This document shows, piece after piece, positions 24,997 to 33,617 of a stretch of 64,000 bases of DNA. Below the pieces are notes generated by a model, which ran no database searches, was not told the DNA's origin, and saw only the letters and a program-made list of their open reading frames with translations. Each line of letters opens with the position of its first letter. The first letter of the stretch is position 1. Made by a program: the position numbers and the translations under genes. Origin of the DNA: Dehalogenimonas sp. W (lineage in GTDB: Bacteria > Chloroflexota > Dehalococcoidia > Dehalococcoidales > Dehalococcoidaceae); contig NZ_CP146612.1 of the NCBI RefSeq assembly GCF_037094495.1, positions 1,302,001 to 1,366,000 of the forward strand, in the 5' to 3' direction.

Positions 24997-26124
24997 TTGA
25001 AAAAAGCGGTTCTTGTTTTTTTTGTGGCGTTCGTTCTCTCGTTTAATCAAGTTGCTGCGGCTGAGGCAGACGGTGTCATAACCGGGCAGCTAATTAACGG
25101 CTCACTAAATGGTGAGCCGGCAGGGGCGCTGGGCCTGATTTTGGAAGCCTACGGCGCCGGTGCGGTTGAGCCGGTTGCTACCGCAGCGGTCGCCGGGTCT
25201 GACGGATCCTTTGAATTTACCGGTTTAAATACCGATTCTTCAATCACATATTATGTCGCCGCTGAATATCTGGGGGTAACGTATTACAGTGAACCCATTA
25301 ATTTTCCGACAGATGTTGTTGTCGTTGAAGCTGAAGTGCCGGTTTATGAGACCACTGAACTTGATGATGCGGTCAGTATCGCTTTGTCGCATACCATAAT
25401 TTCGCTAGAAGAGGATGGTCTCGGTTTTACCGAATTTTTTATTATTGAAAACAAGGGTGACCGTACTTATGTCGGATCAGGGCAGGTAATCGGCACCGCT
25501 GCCGTCACTTTGGTATTACCCCTGCCAAATGACGCTGAACATATTGAGATAGGTGCTGAAATCGCTGACACAGTTGTATTCACTAATGCCGGTTTGGTGT
25601 ATTCCGGGCCGATCAAACCGGGGTACACACCTGCGACTTATTCATACCATATCCATACCAGCCAGTCACAATATCTATTTAGTCGCCAGGTAGACTACAC
25701 ACAGGACAGATATGAATTACTGGTACAAGGTACCGACAAAATTAATGCCCCGTTGTTAACTAGAAATGAGACCTTGGTAATTGAAAACGTGGCTTATCAA
25801 TATTTCTCCGGCAGTGCCATTTCCGGTGGGGAAGTGCTGTCCATCCAACTTGACGGGTTAAAGACAAATCCTGCGCAGACTATTTTATGGGTCGGCGGTG
25901 TTCTTGTGCTTTTGGTTGCCGGGTTTGTACTCCTCATGCGCCGAGGTGGCCGGGGTCGTGTGGCGGTCAACGGAAATGAGCGTGAACAGTTGCTGATTCA
26001 AATTGCCCGGTTGGATGACGAATATGAGAGCGGGAACATTGAAGAGGGTGAATATCGGACAAAACGGGCTGAATTGAAGAACGCCGTATTGACCATGAGT
26101 CAGCGACCGGAAGACGAGGAATAA
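24997..26124 (+). CDS. Exported carboxypeptidase-regulatory-like protein with membrane anchor
   Basis: A 375-residue protein starting at TTG 24997. It has a signal peptide (about 1-22) and a carboxypeptidase-regulatory-like beta domain (VITGQLINGS, DGSFEFTGL). A second beta-rich region and a membrane helix (about 298-318) follow. The cytoplasmic tail (LLIQIARLDDEYESGNIEEGEY) resembles the helical tail of the preceding CcmI-like protein. It lies within the ccm operon, 3 nt before ccmA. No family member of known function comes to mind; a scaffold for apocytochromes is one possibility. Confidence 0.5.
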   Translation: MKKAVLVFFVAFVLSFNQVAAAEADGVITGQLINGSLNGEPAGALGLILEAYGAGAVEPVATAAVAGSDGSFEFTGLNTDSSITYYVAAEYLGVTYYSEPINFPTDVVVVEAEVPVYETTELDDAVSIALSHTIISLEEDGLGFTEFFIIENKGDRTYVGSGQVIGTAAVTLVLPLPNDAEHIEIGAEIADTVVFTNAGLVYSGPIKPGYTPATYSYHIHTSQSQYLFSRQVDYTQDRYELLVQGTDKINAPLLTRNETLVIENVAYQYFSGSAISGGEVLSIQLDGLKTNPAQTILWVGGVLVLLVAGFVLLMRRGGRGRVAVNGNEREQLLIQIARLDDEYESGNIEEGEYRTKRAELKNAVLTMSQRPEDEE

Positions 26125-26126
26125 AC

Positions 26127-26849
26127 GTGGTAGGGAAGGACGAGAAAGAACTGGCGGTTACGGTTAGTCAACTCGTCAAAACGTTCAACCATCGTCCTGC
26201 TCTTAAGGATGTGTCCTTAACAATCGGACGGGGGGAGAAGCTCGTTATCTTCGGCCCCAACGGGGCTGGTAAGACTACCTTGCTAAAAATTCTTGCGACC
26301 CTGATGAAGCCTGGTTCCGGCACCGTCCGTATTGAGGGGTATAGTCTTGACCAGGACGCCGAACAAATCCGGAGACGGATCGGAGTGGTCAGTCATCAGA
26401 GTTACCTTTACGGCGGCTTGACGGCCTTTGAAAATCTGGAATTTTATGCCAAATTACATGACATCCCAAATCCTGGCCGTAAGGTTAGGGAAGTGGTGGA
26501 TCTGGTGGCAATGACCCCCAGAATTAACGATAGGGTTGTCACTTTTTCCCGGGGTATGCAGCAACGGGTTTCCATCGCTCGCTCCTTACTGCATGACCCG
26601 TCAATTTTGTTGTTGGATGAACCGGAAACCGGACTTGACCAGGCGGCTATCGCTACCGTCTGGAGTCTTCTACGGGAGCGCGGACGTACCATAATAATGA
26701 CCACTCACAGTCTGGAAAGAGGATTGGAAATTGCAGACCGGGTGGTTATTCTGAACAAGGGAAGAGTTGTCCTGGAATCCTCGGTTTCATCTATGAGTCT
26801 GGCAAGTTGCCGCCAATCATACTTTGAACTGACCGGAGCCAGATCGTGA
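26127..26849 (+). CDS. ccmA: Haem exporter ATP-binding protein CcmA
   Basis: A 240-residue ABC ATPase: Walker A GPNGAGKTT, a degenerate signature FSRGMQQRVSIA, Walker B ILLLDEPETGLD and the switch His in TTHS. CcmA works with CcmB, CcmC and CcmD to release haem-loaded CcmE. The start is GTG 26127, and the 3' end overlaps ccmB (GTGA). Assignment as CcmA rests on the neighbours, since the ATPase alone is generic. Confidence 0.85.
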   Translation: MVGKDEKELAVTVSQLVKTFNHRPALKDVSLTIGRGEKLVIFGPNGAGKTTLLKILATLMKPGSGTVRIEGYSLDQDAEQIRRRIGVVSHQSYLYGGLTAFENLEFYAKLHDIPNPGRKVREVVDLVAMTPRINDRVVTFSRGMQQRVSIARSLLHDPSILLLDEPETGLDQAAIATVWSLLRERGRTIIMTTHSLERGLEIADRVVILNKGRVVLESSVSSMSLASCRQSYFELTGARS

Positions 26850-27520
26850 GTTCATCTTTTAAGAAAATAAAGGCAATCCTTTACAAGGATATGATCTCGG
26901 AACTGCGGACCCGTGAGGTGACCTTTTCCGTATTGGTATTTTCATTACTGGTTATCGTGATTTTTAATTTTGCGTTCGGAGTGGACAGGCCGACGATGGA
27001 AGCCGTGGCGCCGGGGGTGCTCTGGGTCGCATTTGCGTTTGCCGGAGTTCTTGCGTTAAATCGGACATTCATACCGGAAAAAGAAAATGGGTGTCTTGAT
27101 GGTATTTTATCGTGTCCGGTTAGCCGCGAAGATATCTTTTTGGGAAAAATGTTGTCCAGTTTGGTCTTCATGCTGGTGGTTGAAGCGATTACTCTGCCGG
27201 TTTTTGCGGTTCTTTTTAACCTGCCGGTCCTCTCGTTACAGATTATTGTGGTCACTGTTCTGTCCACCATCGGCTTCGTTGCCGTCGGCACCTTGTTTTC
27301 AGCTTTAGCAGTCAATACACGGGCCAGGGAAATGGTATTGCCCATTCTGTTTTTGCCGGTGGCTGTCCCCGTGATTATCAGTGCGGTTAAAGCCTCAGAA
27401 ATAGCGCTTGCCGGTGGCGGCTGGGGGGACATTTCTTCGTGGGTGTTGATCATAGTGGCTTTTGACGCCGTATTTGTGACCGTCCCATACCTGGTTTTTA
27501 ATTATGTTGTGGAGGAGTAG
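26846..27520 (+). CDS. ccmB: Haem exporter permease CcmB
   Basis: A 224-residue membrane protein with about six hydrophobic segments and the typical CcmB opening (KKIKAILYKDMISELRTRE). It forms the membrane part of the CcmAB transporter. It starts at GTG 26846, overlapping ccmA by 4 nt, and is followed by ccmC after 3 nt. Confidence 0.85.
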   Translation: MSSSFKKIKAILYKDMISELRTREVTFSVLVFSLLVIVIFNFAFGVDRPTMEAVAPGVLWVAFAFAGVLALNRTFIPEKENGCLDGILSCPVSREDIFLGKMLSSLVFMLVVEAITLPVFAVLFNLPVLSLQIIVVTVLSTIGFVAVGTLFSALAVNTRAREMVLPILFLPVAVPVIISAVKASEIALAGGGWGDISSWVLIIVAFDAVFVTVPYLVFNYVVEE

Positions 27521-27523
27521 CCG

Positions 27524-28213
27524 ATGGATAAACCGATGAAAACAATATCCCCCCGATGGAGTTATTTTCTGCTGGGATTGAGCGCTGTTTCAATTATCGT
27601 CAGTTTGTTTATGGTTTTTGTCGTGGTGCCTACTGAAGCTACCATGGGCATCATTCAGCGTATTTTTTATTATCATGTACCGGTGGCCTGGGTGGCATTT
27701 CTGGCGTTTTTCGTGGTCTTTGTCGCCAGCATAATGTATCTGTGGAAACGGTCACGAATGTGGGATATTATCGCGCACGCAGCTGCCGAGATTGGCGTTA
27801 TTTTTACTACGCTGGTCTTGATAACCGGTTCTATTTGGGCCAAGCCCATTTGGGGTGTTTGGTGGACCTGGGATGCGCGCCTGACGGCGTCCCTGGTATT
27901 ATGGCTGATTTATATCTCCTACTTAATTGTCCGTTCATTTATCGCTGAAGAAGAGCGGGCGGCTCGCTTTGCCGCCGTAGTCGGTATTATAGGCTTTGTG
28001 GATGTTCCCATTGTGGCCCTGGCTATCGTCCTGTGGGGCACTCAGCATCCCAATCCGGTTATTTTTGAGGGCGGGTTGGCACCGACCATGCTGGCGACAC
28101 TGCTGACAAGCCTGCTGGCTATTACGAGTGTATTCTTCCTGTTATTGCTGCAGCGCATATCGCTCAGACAAGATGAACTTAGAATCAACGAATTAAAACG
28201 TTATTTGGACTGA
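27524..28213 (+). CDS. ccmC: Haem-handling protein CcmC
   Basis: A 229-residue six-helix membrane protein. The WWD domain is visible as WGVWWTWDARLTASLVLW, flanked by candidate haem-ligand histidines (YYHVPVAW and GTQHP). CcmC loads haem onto CcmE. It belongs to the ccm operon and is followed 15 nt later by a ccmD-like gene. Confidence 0.9.
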   Translation: MDKPMKTISPRWSYFLLGLSAVSIIVSLFMVFVVVPTEATMGIIQRIFYYHVPVAWVAFLAFFVVFVASIMYLWKRSRMWDIIAHAAAEIGVIFTTLVLITGSIWAKPIWGVWWTWDARLTASLVLWLIYISYLIVRSFIAEEERAARFAAVVGIIGFVDVPIVALAIVLWGTQHPNPVIFEGGLAPTMLATLLTSLLAITSVFFLLLLQRISLRQDELRINELKRYLD

Positions 28214-28228
28214 CGAAAGGAAATCACC

Positions 28229-28372
28229 ATGGAAAACATAGAATATTTATTTGCTGTATTCGCCATAATCTGGGTCGTGATTTTTGCCTACGTTATGATA
28301 TTGATCCGAAGACAGCAACGCTTGAAACAAGAAATTTCGCGTTTGACCGAGATTCTCTCCGAACGTACTTAA
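28229..28372 (+). CDS. ccmD: CcmD-like small membrane protein
   Basis: A 47-residue ORF (ATG 28229 to TAA 28370-28372) behind GAAAGG. It has one membrane helix (LFAVFAIIWVVIFAYVMIL) followed by a basic coil (RRQQRLKQEISRLTEIL). This is exactly the size, topology and position of CcmD, which stabilises the CcmABC complex. Sequence conservation in the family is low, so the call rests on context. Confidence 0.75.
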   Translation: MENIEYLFAVFAIIWVVIFAYVMILIRRQQRLKQEISRLTEILSERT

Positions 28373-28439
28373 TTCATTTTTCCGCTGGTTGACGCTGTCA
28401 TTGAGTGTCTATTGTTAACTTGGTAGTAACTATATATAA

Positions 28440-28496
28440 AGTATTAGTACTCAACTCACTAAAACCTTGACAGTACTAGTTCCCCGGGCTTATACT
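28440..28496 (+). promoter_or_regulatory. Promoter of the hexahaem cytochrome/molybdoenzyme region with two operators
   Basis: TTGACA (28467-28472), 18 nt, TATACT (28491-28496). Two copies of the AGTACTAGTACT-like motif are present. AGTATTAGTACT (28440-28451) lies upstream of the -35, and AGTACTAGTTCC (28472-28483) lies inside the spacer. They are 32 bp apart, three helical turns, which suits one regulator binding the same face of the DNA. Confidence 0.6.
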
Positions 28497-28587
28497 TCGG
28501 CGTGTCACTGCTGACTTGCAGTACCCTCATCTTGTTGCTTTTTTGCGCGCGCAAACGCGAGGCAAATAAAGAGAAAGGAGACCCGAA

Positions 28588-29634
28588 ATGCCAAAAATGA
28601 CTCGGGGAGGGGTGGTGGCCACATTACTTGGGGCGCTCATGTTATTTGGGTTGTCACTGGTGTTTGTGGGATGTACCGGGGAGCAGGGATTAGCAGGACC
28701 GGCAGGACCTGCGGGCCCGCAAGGACCTCCAGGTGAACCGGGCGAAGACCCAACGGTGGCTTGTATTGACTGCCATAACGAAACTGGTCTGATCACCTCA
28801 AAAAGACTGCAATACAGCTATTCCGTACACGGAACCAGCGCGCCGGAATCAGATACTCAGACTGTATATGATTATGCCGGAGCTCGCGACAACTGCACCG
28901 CCTGCCATTCAGGAACCGGTTTTATAACCTGGCAGGAACAAGGTGGTTCAACGAGTGCAGTCAAAGCAGCAGTCAATAACACCAGAATTGATTGCCGTGC
29001 TTGCCACGAAATCCACACGACCTATTCAGAGGATGACTTCAAGTTGCGCACAATTGATGCGGTGCCGATGCTGATTGACTCCACTAAGATCTATGACGCC
29101 GGCAGCAGCAACTTGTGTGCTAATTGTCACCAGTCTCGAACCCCGGCACCGGTGCCGGGTGGTGGAGTGGTTGCTATTCCTAATACCCACTATGGACCGC
29201 ATCATGGGCCCCAGGCAACCATGCTGTTGAGCATCGGGGGGTACGGACTCGTTGATGACCCCAATCCTCATGCAACTCAGGTGGAAGGCGGCTGTGTAAC
29301 CTGCCACATGGCCGATGACAAAGCCACCCAGGCCGGAGGCCACACCTTCAATGCTTCTCTGGCTGGGTGTCAGAGTTGCCATGAAGGATTGAATACCTTT
29401 GATCGTCATGGTGTTCAAACTGAGACCAAGGCTTTGTTAAACCAATTGGAATCTTTGCTTACGCAACAAGGCGTGATGCATGACGGCGAACCGGTTGCCG
29501 GTAAAACCTTCACTGAAGATCAGGTTGGAGCATACTTCAATTGGCTGTACATAACTGAAGACGGCAGCCTCGGCGTTCACAATTCCTACTATGTCCAGGA
29601 GCTATTGAAGAAGTCTATTTCTGATATAAGCTAA
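28588..29634 (+). CDS. Hexahaem cytochrome c lipoprotein with collagen-like stalk
   Basis: A 348-residue protein. The lipobox (LVFVGC, Cys about 29) is followed by seven Gly-x-y triplets (GEQGLAGPAGPAGPQ and on), a collagen-like stalk, and then six CxxCH motifs (CIDCH, CTACH, CRACH, CANCH, CVTCH, CQSCH). It should be lipid-anchored outside the membrane, with the haem domain held away from the surface. The C-terminal 80 residues are haem-free and helical. A hairpin separates it from the molybdoenzyme genes, for which it may be the electron partner (inference). Confidence 0.85.
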   Translation: MPKMTRGGVVATLLGALMLFGLSLVFVGCTGEQGLAGPAGPAGPQGPPGEPGEDPTVACIDCHNETGLITSKRLQYSYSVHGTSAPESDTQTVYDYAGARDNCTACHSGTGFITWQEQGGSTSAVKAAVNNTRIDCRACHEIHTTYSEDDFKLRTIDAVPMLIDSTKIYDAGSSNLCANCHQSRTPAPVPGGGVVAIPNTHYGPHHGPQATMLLSIGGYGLVDDPNPHATQVEGGCVTCHMADDKATQAGGHTFNASLAGCQSCHEGLNTFDRHGVQTETKALLNQLESLLTQQGVMHDGEPVAGKTFTEDQVGAYFNWLYITEDGSLGVHNSYYVQELLKKSISDIS

Positions 29635-29658
29635 TCGGGCGTCGCACATTCAGGGTTG

Positions 29659-29699
29659 GATTGGAGGGGGAGTAGCGTAGGGATGGCTCCCCTCCAATC
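29659..29699 (+). terminator. Terminator-like hairpin after the hexahaem cytochrome gene
   Basis: GATTGGAGGGG and its exact complement CCCCTCCAATC around a 19-nt loop, 24 nt after the stop. There is no strong T-run, so it may only attenuate read-through into the molybdoenzyme operon. Confidence 0.5.
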
Positions 29700-29816
29700 T
29701 AAATATCCATCAGACAGACTCGGCGTCATATTTGTCAGTGAGAACTGTGGTAATAGCCGATACACCGGCAGATTTTTGGTAGAGAACTCTAATTACCGTT
29801 AGGAAAAGTTTTTGAT

Positions 29817-32800
29817 ATGAAAAATGGGATCAACCGCCGGGATTTCATTAAACTCAGCAGTGGTACCGTTGGGTTGTTTGCAACCACCGGTCTATTCCGA
29901 GGCCCGCTTGAGCCGCTGGTTGACAGTCATATTAAACAGGTTGAGCTCAGGTGGGGTACTGAGACTCCCACTATTTGCCCATTTTGCTCCTGCGGTTGTG
30001 GCCTGGTCTGTTATGTTGCTGATGATCGTTTGGTACGGATTGAGGGGGATACTTCTCATCCCATCAACCATGGTTCAGTCTGTCCCAAAGGCGGGGCTTT
30101 GGCCCAGGTCAGGAACGGGGTAGAAGAAGGCAGTTTCAACCAGCAGCGTTTACAGCACGTTCTCTATCGGGCCCCTGGATCCGATGTTTGGGAACAAAAA
30201 GATTGGAATTATGCTTTTGACCGCATCGCGCGCCGGATAAAAGATACCAGAGATTCTCATTGGATTGAGGTGAACCATCGTGGACGCCGGGTTAACCGGG
30301 TAGATGCGATCGGTTCAATCGGGGGTGCTGCACTAAATAATGAAGAATGCTATTTGATTTCTAAAATGGTGCGTGCTTTGGGTGTTGCGTACGTGGAGCA
30401 TCAGGGTGCTAACAGTCAATTATCAGGGTTTGCCGGACTTAACGCCTCTTTCGGGCGTGGGGCAATGAGCAATCATTGGACGGATGTATCCAATTCGGAT
30501 TGCGTACTTATTATCGGAGCCAACGTTGCCGAAAATCATGCCACTGGATTTTTACATGTAAAATCGGCTCAGGATAAAGGTGCTGTTGTCATCAATGTTG
30601 ATCCGCGCTTTACCAGGACCTCGGCGAAAGCAGATGTATATTGTCCGCTCAGATCCGGCACGGATTTAGCCTTTGTTGGAGGCTTGATCAAGTTCGTTAT
30701 TAAAGATATTGAAGCTAATCCCGAAAATTACAACTTGGACTATATCAGGAATTACACCAATGCTTCATATTTAGTGCGGTCGGAATTTAAGGGGCCGGAA
30801 GTGCTTGACGGCTTTTTTTCCGGATTCAACACCAATACGTCTGAATATCAGAGGACTAGTTGGGCTTTCCAGAAAGGCGAAGATGGTCTGCCTTTAAGGG
30901 ACAGCTCATTGATGTCTCCGGAGTGCGTGTTTCAACTGATTAAACGGCATTTTGCCCGATATACGGTCGAACTGGTCAGTACCGTTACCGGTATCTCGCC
31001 GCGGTTATTGAATCAAGCGTACCGCCTTTTTGGTGACACCGGGGCTAAGAATAAAGCCGGGACTATCATGTGTTCTACGGGGACAACTCAGCATACCACC
31101 GGTACGCAAACGATTCGGGCGATGGCTATTTTGCAACTGCTATTGGGTAATATGGGAATTGCCGGTGGCGGCGTCAATGTTATCAGCGTTGAGTCAAACG
31201 CTCAGGGTGCATCTGACCATGGTCTTGTGTCCGGTTTGCTGCCGGGTTATCTGGAGATGCCGTTAGATACTGACACTAATCTGATGGCATACGGCAACCG
31301 ATTACAAAATCATGGAAACCCAGGAACCTATTCCCACGGTACCCAATCCACCGGACTTGTCAGTTTACTGAGGGCATGGTTCGGCGAAACGGCTGTGGCC
31401 GATGATGGATTTGGCTATGATTATTTGGTTAGGCTAGATAGTGATGGTGACTATTCAGGTCTGTCCCTGCTTGATGGTGTCTCCCAGGGGCGTGTTAACG
31501 GACTGATGGTTTGGGGACAGAATCCTGCCGTTGGCAGTGCCGGGGCCGATGCAGTTAGTCGAGGTCTGGAGAGATTAGACTGGCTGGTAGTCACCGATCT
31601 TTTTGAGACTGAAACGGCGGCCTTCTGGAAACGTCCCGGTATTAATCCGTCCGGGATTCAAACCGAGGTGTTTTTATTGCCGGCGGCGGCCTCATTTGAA
31701 AAATCCGGCAGCGTCACCAATTCCGGGAGATGGATGCAGTGGCGCGAAAAAGCGCTGGATCCGCTAGGAGAAAGCCGCGCTGACCTGGGAATTGTTGACG
31801 GTATCATGAAACGCCTGAAAGACCTTTATGCCGAAGAGGGAGGGCCTAATGAAAAAGCGATTTCAAACCTCACCTGGAGCTATGGCGATGCCCTCTCGGT
31901 GGCCCGTGAAATCAATGGTTATCGCGTCGGCACCGGCCTTCGGCTTGAGGCCGCAGACGATCTGACTGAGGACGGTGACACGGTCTGTGGAAATCGTTTG
32001 TATCGCGGAAGCATGGCTGGATCCGGCAATATGGCAGCCCGCAGAGATATTGACCCGGGTGGGTTTATCATAAACCTGTATCATCGTTGGGGCTGGAGCT
32101 GGCCGGGCAACACCCGGATTCTGCATAACCGCGCTTCAGTGGATCTTGATGGAAAGCCTTGGGACGGTCGGCGTTCGGTGATTGAATGGGATTCTTTCAA
32201 CAAACGTTGGAAAGGGGACGTGCCTGACGGCACGGGAGGGCCGCATGCGCAGGCTTTTGTGAATCTGGAATACGGCTGCGGCCGGATGTTCACCGCAGGC
32301 TTGCCGGACGGGCCTTTGCCGGAACACTATGAACCTTGGGAGAGCCCGGTTCAAAATATGCTTTCATCTATTCAGAATACCCCGCTCTTGCGGCAGTTTG
32401 AACCCCTCAGGGCCAATGCGGCGGAATACCCTTTGGTAGCCTTCACGTTTCGGGTGGGAGAGCACTTTGGTTCCGGGCAGATGACGCGTAATATGCCCTG
32501 GCTTTTGGAAATGTCTCCAGAGCCATTTATTGAAATAAGTTATGAACTGGCCGGGCAGCGGGGAATTAGAAACGGTGACGAAGTTATTGTGCGCTCTGTC
32601 CGGGGAGAAATTCGGATGCGGGCGTTGCTGACTCATCGTCTCAAACCGCTTGATATCGGTGGTCAGACAATACATCAGGTAGCCCTGCCAACTCAGTGGG
32701 GTTTTATCGGTCTCGGCACCGGAGATAGCGCAAATAGGTTGATTCCGGCGGTCGGAGATGCAATGTCTGCGGTGCCGGAATTTAAAGCATTTTTATGCGA

Positions 32801-32819
32801 TATCGTAAAGGGGGCATAG
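29817..32819 (+). CDS. Molybdopterin oxidoreductase, formate-dehydrogenase-like catalytic subunit with Ser at the Sec/Cys position
   Basis: A 1000-residue protein with a twin-arginine signal (INRRDFIKLSSG). The 4Fe-4S site is C54-x2-C57-x3-C61 and C89. It is collinear with respiratory formate dehydrogenase FdnG throughout (AALNNEECYL, FGRGAMSNHW, LLGNMGIAGGGVN, NSGRWMQW). Counting from FGRGAM in both proteins, the metal-ligand selenocysteine of FdnG falls on S200 here (codon AGT 30414-30416). Ser is also described for the FDH-like OmeA subunit of Dehalococcoides (from memory), which is not thought to be a normal formate dehydrogenase. The true substrate is therefore open. It forms an operon with a 4Fe-4S subunit and an NrfD-like subunit with no gaps. 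Confidence 0.85.
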   Translation: MKNGINRRDFIKLSSGTVGLFATTGLFRGPLEPLVDSHIKQVELRWGTETPTICPFCSCGCGLVCYVADDRLVRIEGDTSHPINHGSVCPKGGALAQVRNGVEEGSFNQQRLQHVLYRAPGSDVWEQKDWNYAFDRIARRIKDTRDSHWIEVNHRGRRVNRVDAIGSIGGAALNNEECYLISKMVRALGVAYVEHQGANSQLSGFAGLNASFGRGAMSNHWTDVSNSDCVLIIGANVAENHATGFLHVKSAQDKGAVVINVDPRFTRTSAKADVYCPLRSGTDLAFVGGLIKFVIKDIEANPENYNLDYIRNYTNASYLVRSEFKGPEVLDGFFSGFNTNTSEYQRTSWAFQKGEDGLPLRDSSLMSPECVFQLIKRHFARYTVELVSTVTGISPRLLNQAYRLFGDTGAKNKAGTIMCSTGTTQHTTGTQTIRAMAILQLLLGNMGIAGGGVNVISVESNAQGASDHGLVSGLLPGYLEMPLDTDTNLMAYGNRLQNHGNPGTYSHGTQSTGLVSLLRAWFGETAVADDGFGYDYLVRLDSDGDYSGLSLLDGVSQGRVNGLMVWGQNPAVGSAGADAVSRGLERLDWLVVTDLFETETAAFWKRPGINPSGIQTEVFLLPAAASFEKSGSVTNSGRWMQWREKALDPLGESRADLGIVDGIMKRLKDLYAEEGGPNEKAISNLTWSYGDALSVAREINGYRVGTGLRLEAADDLTEDGDTVCGNRLYRGSMAGSGNMAARRDIDPGGFIINLYHRWGWSWPGNTRILHNRASVDLDGKPWDGRRSVIEWDSFNKRWKGDVPDGTGGPHAQAFVNLEYGCGRMFTAGLPDGPLPEHYEPWESPVQNMLSSIQNTPLLRQFEPLRANAAEYPLVAFTFRVGEHFGSGQMTRNMPWLLEMSPEPFIEISYELAGQRGIRNGDEVIVRSVRGEIRMRALLTHRLKPLDIGGQTIHQVALPTQWGFIGLGTGDSANRLIPAVGDAMSAVPEFKAFLCDIVKGA

Positions 32820-33617
32820 ATGGTTGAAGTTGCGGTACTGGTTGATATTACCCGCTGCATAGGTTGCCGGGCTTGTCAGATGTCATGCAAGCAGTGGTGG
32901 CGTTTAGAACCGTCGGAGACATCTTTTAGCCCTACCATCACGAATCCCCCCAAGCGAGACGAACACACTTATCTTAATGTTGAGTACCATGAAGTCATCG
33001 GTGACGACGGGCGACTTTCCTGGAATTTTGTTCATAAACGTTGTTTCCATTGCGTGGACCCGGTGTGTGTGTCTGTCTGCCCTGTCGCGGCGATGCGGAA
33101 GACGCCTGACGGTCCGGTGGTTTGGGATGAAGCCCGCTGTATGGGTTGCCGTTATTGCGCCCAGGCTTGCCCTTTCAGAATACCCAATTATCAGTTCCAC
33201 AGCCTCTGGCCGGAGGTCAGTAAATGTTGGTTCTGTTGGGACCGGATTGCCGAAGGCCTGCAACCGGCTTGCTCCAAGGCCTGTCCGCCCAAGGCGATAG
33301 AATTCGGTGAACGGGAAGCCGTGTTGGCTGAAGCCCATCGCCGGATTGAAGAGTTTCCAGAAAAATACGTTGATTATGTTTATGGTGAGAAAGAAGCCGG
33401 AGGAACCTCTCTTTTTTACATCTCCGGGGTGCCTTTTGAACAACTCGGTTTTAATATGGCAGTCCCTCATGAACCCTTGCCTGAATTAACATGGGAATTT
33501 TTAAGTAAGATCCCGTTTGAAGCGGCGGCCATAATCGGTTCAATGACTGCTATCTGGTATATTCGAGGCCGGGCGCTACAAGATTTGCCGGAGAAAGATG
33601 AGGCTGGTCATGAATAA
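32820..33617 (+). CDS. 4Fe-4S electron-transfer subunit (HybA/FdnH type)
   Basis: A 265-residue protein with four cysteine clusters (CIGCRACQMSC; CFHCVDPVCVSVC; CMGCRYCAQAC; CWFCWDRIAEGLQPAC and CSKAC), enough for four 4Fe-4S centres, and one C-terminal membrane helix (about 236-252). It should carry electrons between the molybdenum subunit and the membrane subunit. The ATG follows the previous stop directly, and its end overlaps the NrfD-like gene by 8 nt. Confidence 0.88.
   Translation: MVEVAVLVDITRCIGCRACQMSCKQWWRLEPSETSFSPTITNPPKRDEHTYLNVEYHEVIGDDGRLSWNFVHKRCFHCVDPVCVSVCPVAAMRKTPDGPVVWDEARCMGCRYCAQACPFRIPNYQFHSLWPEVSKCWFCWDRIAEGLQPACSKACPPKAIEFGEREAVLAEAHRRIEEFPEKYVDYVYGEKEAGGTSLFYISGVPFEQLGFNMAVPHEPLPELTWEFLSKIPFEAAAIIGSMTAIWYIRGRALQDLPEKDEAGHE

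Noticed and set aside
30414-30416. Selenocysteine codon in the molybdoenzyme
   Set aside because: The codon is AGT (Ser), not TGA, so no recoding is involved.
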